From Lepisosteus oculatus (taxonomy: Eukaryota > Chordata > Actinopteri > Semionotiformes > Lepisosteidae): a stretch of 64,000 nucleotides of DNA. The stretch spans positions 17,559,444-17,623,443 of the forward strand of contig NC_090703.1 in NCBI RefSeq assembly GCF_040954835.1. The letters are read 5' to 3'. The translations under genes and the position numbers were made by a program. Shown piece by piece: positions 60,807-64,000 of the stretch. The notes under the pieces are model-generated. The model was not told where the DNA came from and made no database searches. It saw only the letters and a program-made list of their open reading frames with translations. How positions within the stretch are numbered: position 1 is the stretch's first letter; the number at the start of each line of letters is the position of its first letter.

Positions 60807-63800
60807 TCTGATATTTTACTTCAAGGCAGTCAACATAACTGTAGAAGTAAAGTTTTCATGTTTTCCTTTACTTCACAATGCAATATATATTGAAAGCATT
60901 GACTTTATTCTCTCCTCCATCCATTCCATTTTCTAACCTCTTACAGGGTCACAAGGTTCATTCACTCATGTTTTTATAAATATTTTTGCAAGCAGTATAA
61001 TATAGTAGGTATAGGGAACCAGCTGGAAAGAGAAAGAACACCACACACCTATTTATTTTCCAAGCATTTTGCTTATTGTTGGCATATTGTCTTGATAAGG
61101 GCATGTGGGAAGGCACAGTGGCATCACTGCCTCACAGCTCTAGGGTCCTGGAGGACCTGCATGTATTGCATTTTCACAATCTCTTTGTGTTTGTGTGCAG
61201 TTTTCCTGGGTGTTGTGGTTTCTTCCCAACTCCCAACAACAGGTTGCGGGTTAGATTTGATTGATTTGATAAATTATGTCTTCCTGGGGGAAGTGGCGTG
61301 AAGGGATTTCATAGTGTTGCCAGTATAATCAGTACAGGACTACAGAGAAATACAGCTAAATGAGGATGGCTCACGAAGGTCAAATGCTCTCATTTTGGTC
61401 CTTCTAATATGTTGTTTATTAGATTTGAGGACAAAAAACATTAAAAAGGTCCCATTTCTTTTCACCTCTTTTTTTCCTTCCTGTTCTGTTTTTGTGCATT
61501 TTCCACCCTTGAGATAAGATAATTATTATTTATTATTGATCTGTTTATAGACCCCATTAAATATATCATTTTAAAAGCATTTTGGAATAACTACTGCAGC
61601 AATAATGAAAGGCAACAGGGGGTAAATTACATCTAATTTGTCCTATGTGATCTGCAGACAGGGTGGATTTAATAACTTGAAAGGTTTACAATATTGAACT
61701 CCATGGGGGGCTATCAAGATGAGCTGCTTGCAAAAAGGTTGCAGCTAATGATGCAAAGATTTAGAAAATGTTTGCATAATGAACTTTAAAGATGGATAAC
61801 AAGCTACAGGAGAGAAATACAGGAATCATTGATTTTGCTGTGTATATACTGTATGAAAAGTTCAAACCTAATTTAAATAGCTAACAGTGAAATTTCAACA
61901 GTTTAAATTTTCTGCCGAGTCTCTGGGTAAGCCACAATAATACAATTATGTAAATATCACTCGCTTCTTGCCATTACTGTTACAAATAGAGGGGTTACAG
62001 AAGAGAGGCGGCTGTCAGGTTTACCTTGCTGGGAAATTCTATTAAAATGTGCAATTGAAAAAAAATTATTGTGTTCACAACACAACAACAACTTGACCAT
62101 CAACAATGAAACATTCAGTGTTTTGTTCACGATCACAGCCTTGAAGATAGTAACTGACAAGATGTGGTGATTTCAGTTGATATAATGAGATCATTCAACA
62201 TACCATATCATAGAATTAATTTGAGTTTTATTAACTTCTAAAAAGGCTCTGAAATAGAATACAGAAGACCCCGTTTTAAGTCTTTCTTTGCCTGTAGCAT
62301 GTCTGAAAAGTTACTCTGTAATCAGAGCAGTTTTTTAAGGACTTTGCTCAGTTACTTGAATATTTGATACTGTACCTAGTCATGACTCATGCCCTACACA
62401 CATACATTTGTAACATAAAAATATATCACGTGCCTTCCATACAGCATTGTTTCATTTTATATCCAACAACCAGTCAGGAAAAGATAAAGAATTTATTGTT
62501 GAAGTTAACTACTTTCTGTAAAAGGCACTAGGCAATCCTGGTCTTAGTCATTTGGTCAACAAGGAAATACACATTCAGGCCTGAGCAACAACAGGAGCTA
62601 GTGTTATAAATGAAAAGGCACAGTCCGGGCTTCACAAAGGCTGCACATCCAATAGTTCAAGTGTACAGCCAAAGGACAGCAAACAATGTAAGGAAAAAGG
62701 CTGGGATCAACTTGACCTCATTCCACTGGCTGGAATGACAGTGTGGGTAGCAGTATGGTAGGTATGCAGCTTGCATTCGTGGGTTCATTTTAACAAAGGC
62801 TGTTGTCTGAAATTGTAATTAATCAGGGCTAATCAAAAGTGTAATATATACAGTATATGTGCAAAAAATTTGTCAGTGGATATGTGACAATCAAAAAAGA
62901 AGTTGCAACAATTGTCCGAAATGGTATGCTTCGACATACCATTACCCAAATGTATACAAAATGCTAATTTATTTATTATGTGCAAGCATTTAACTCTGTA
63001 TACACAACATTAGTTTTGGATGCTTAAAAAACCAAGGCAATGAGGAAGCTTCTGGACCTACTGTGATCACACATCCATCCATCACAATTCAAATATAATC
63101 TGCAGAAAGGTAACCACTGAAATAATCCTCAATATCCTCAGTGTTTTTGTAAATGCATTATTATGCACCTTAGTACAGCACATAGTTACATGAAGCTAGC
63201 ACCATAGTATATATCAAAAGGAATATAAAGGAAATCAAAATGTTGTTTAGTAAACATGTTTCTCCCACATTTAAATAAAACAGTGATCTGGAAGAAGCAA
63301 ACCAATATGTACATCCCAATAAATTAATATAATCAAAATGAAGTGAAGATGACACTAATCTAAATGGCCTTTAATGCTTAAAAGAAATTTAGACATGTAA
63401 AAGAAAGGTATTCTTCCATGTGTGCACTAACACTTGGATATGAAACATGGATCTTGAATCCAGAGAAAATACAAAAAAAACATTTAATTCAAAGTAGCAT
63501 GGATCCATATATGAAGAAGAGTCTGTGACATTAGGAGACTGAAGAGATTGAAGTGGCACAGAACAGATTGAACTACAATACGAAACTAACTTTTTGAACT
63601 GAGGTAAAGTGGAACTTTTCCTCCAAGAGACAAAACTAATGTTTTGACAGTTCAGTTTAACTTCATATTAATCTTTGAAAGACCGATTTCTAAAATTGAA
63701 AGAAACTGCATTTAAAAAAAAATCCCTTTGTAAATTAAATGGATCTTTTCTTCCCTTCTTTATCCAGCTATGCATGCAAAGCATAGATGAACTGGTGATA

Positions 63801-64000
63801 TAAATTTGCTTTTGAAACTATCTTTTTTCAGCAGATTCTTTTACAGATCATTTACTACAAAATGGAAATTGAGATAAGCAGCACAATATTGTTTGTTCAA
63901 CTTCTTCAAGCATTACAATATCCAGTGTTGAAGACTAGACACATTTAATGGCAAAAGATGGCAACCAAGTCAAAGTTACTGTTAATAGTAAAAACAAATT
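60807..64000. other. ppp1r14 intron or downstream sequence
   Basis: No PHIN continuation exon found. 60915-60960 is a short dispersed repeat piece (CCATCCATTCCATTTTCTAAC). 61105-61265 is a degraded fish SINE-like repeat (GGCACAGTGGCATCACTGCC and CTCACAGCTCTAGGGTCCTGG). The rest is AT-rich without recognised features. Confidence 0.4.
61105..61265 (+). mobile_element. degraded fish interspersed repeat with tRNA-like head
   Basis: GGCACAGTGGCATCACTGCC, CTCACAGCTCTAGGGTCCTGG and GGTTTCTTCCCAACTCCCAAC follow the order of a very common fish repeat whose head resembles a pol III promoter. Many substitutions and deletions; the B-box is not intact. Confidence 0.55.

Noticed and set aside
1..64000. 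CRISPR array, operon, phage or integron content
   Set aside because: Intron-containing vertebrate genes and fish retroposons explain the window. No regularly spaced repeats or bacterial-type gene packing were seen.

Overview
The window is vertebrate nuclear DNA, most likely from a ray-finned fish. It has AT-rich intergenic and intronic DNA, introns up to 8.6 kb, and fish-type retroposons: 5S-rRNA-headed SINEs, tRNA-headed SINEs and an L2-type LINE. The species cannot be fixed from sequence alone; a non-teleost such as gar or bowfin is possible but is only an impression.

Two protein-coding genes can be supported. The first is a complete spint1 (hepatocyte growth factor activator inhibitor 1, HAI-1) on the minus strand. 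Its ATG is at 45398 and its stop at 25357-25359. Ten coding exons join in frame to 512 residues in the order signal peptide, MANSC, PKD-like, Kunitz 1, LDLRa, Kunitz 2, transmembrane segment, short cytoplasmic tail. Every junction keeps phase, and one intron appears to use a GC donor. The second is the first coding exon of a PPP1R14-family protein phosphatase 1 inhibitor on the plus strand (58008-58190). Its remaining exons were not found and probably lie past 64000. The divergent spint1/ppp1r14 arrangement matches human SPINT1/PPP1R14D, which favours PPP1R14D. A membrane serine-protease inhibitor and a phosphatase inhibitor share no pathway, so this is conserved neighbourhood rather than an operon-like unit.

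Layout: 1-23.3 kb is downstream of spint1 and has no recognisable gene. It holds several SINE copies, a Tc1/mariner transposase remnant, half of a foldback repeat, small tandem and palindromic repeats, and a CpG-retaining stretch near 13.7-15.6 kb. About 23.3-25.36 kb is the likely spint1 3'UTR. The spint1 coding region fills 25.36-45.4 kb, with a candidate TATA promoter and a CpG-richer upstream block at 45.69-46.16 kb. The 46.2-57.6 kb region is the divergent intergenic spacer, with a direct-repeat-bounded segment at 49.29-50.86 kb. From 57.65 kb come the ppp1r14 5' region, exon 1 and start of its first intron, which carries a 5'-truncated L2 LINE at 59.38-60.78 kb with a still-open reverse transcriptase frame.

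I see no CRISPR array, operon, phage or unknown multi-gene system. The observations most worth checking are the GC-AG intron, the shared 3' tail of the 5S-headed SINEs and the L2 LINE, several perfect palindromes, the E-box/AP-1 cluster upstream of spint1, and the direct-repeat-bounded segment.
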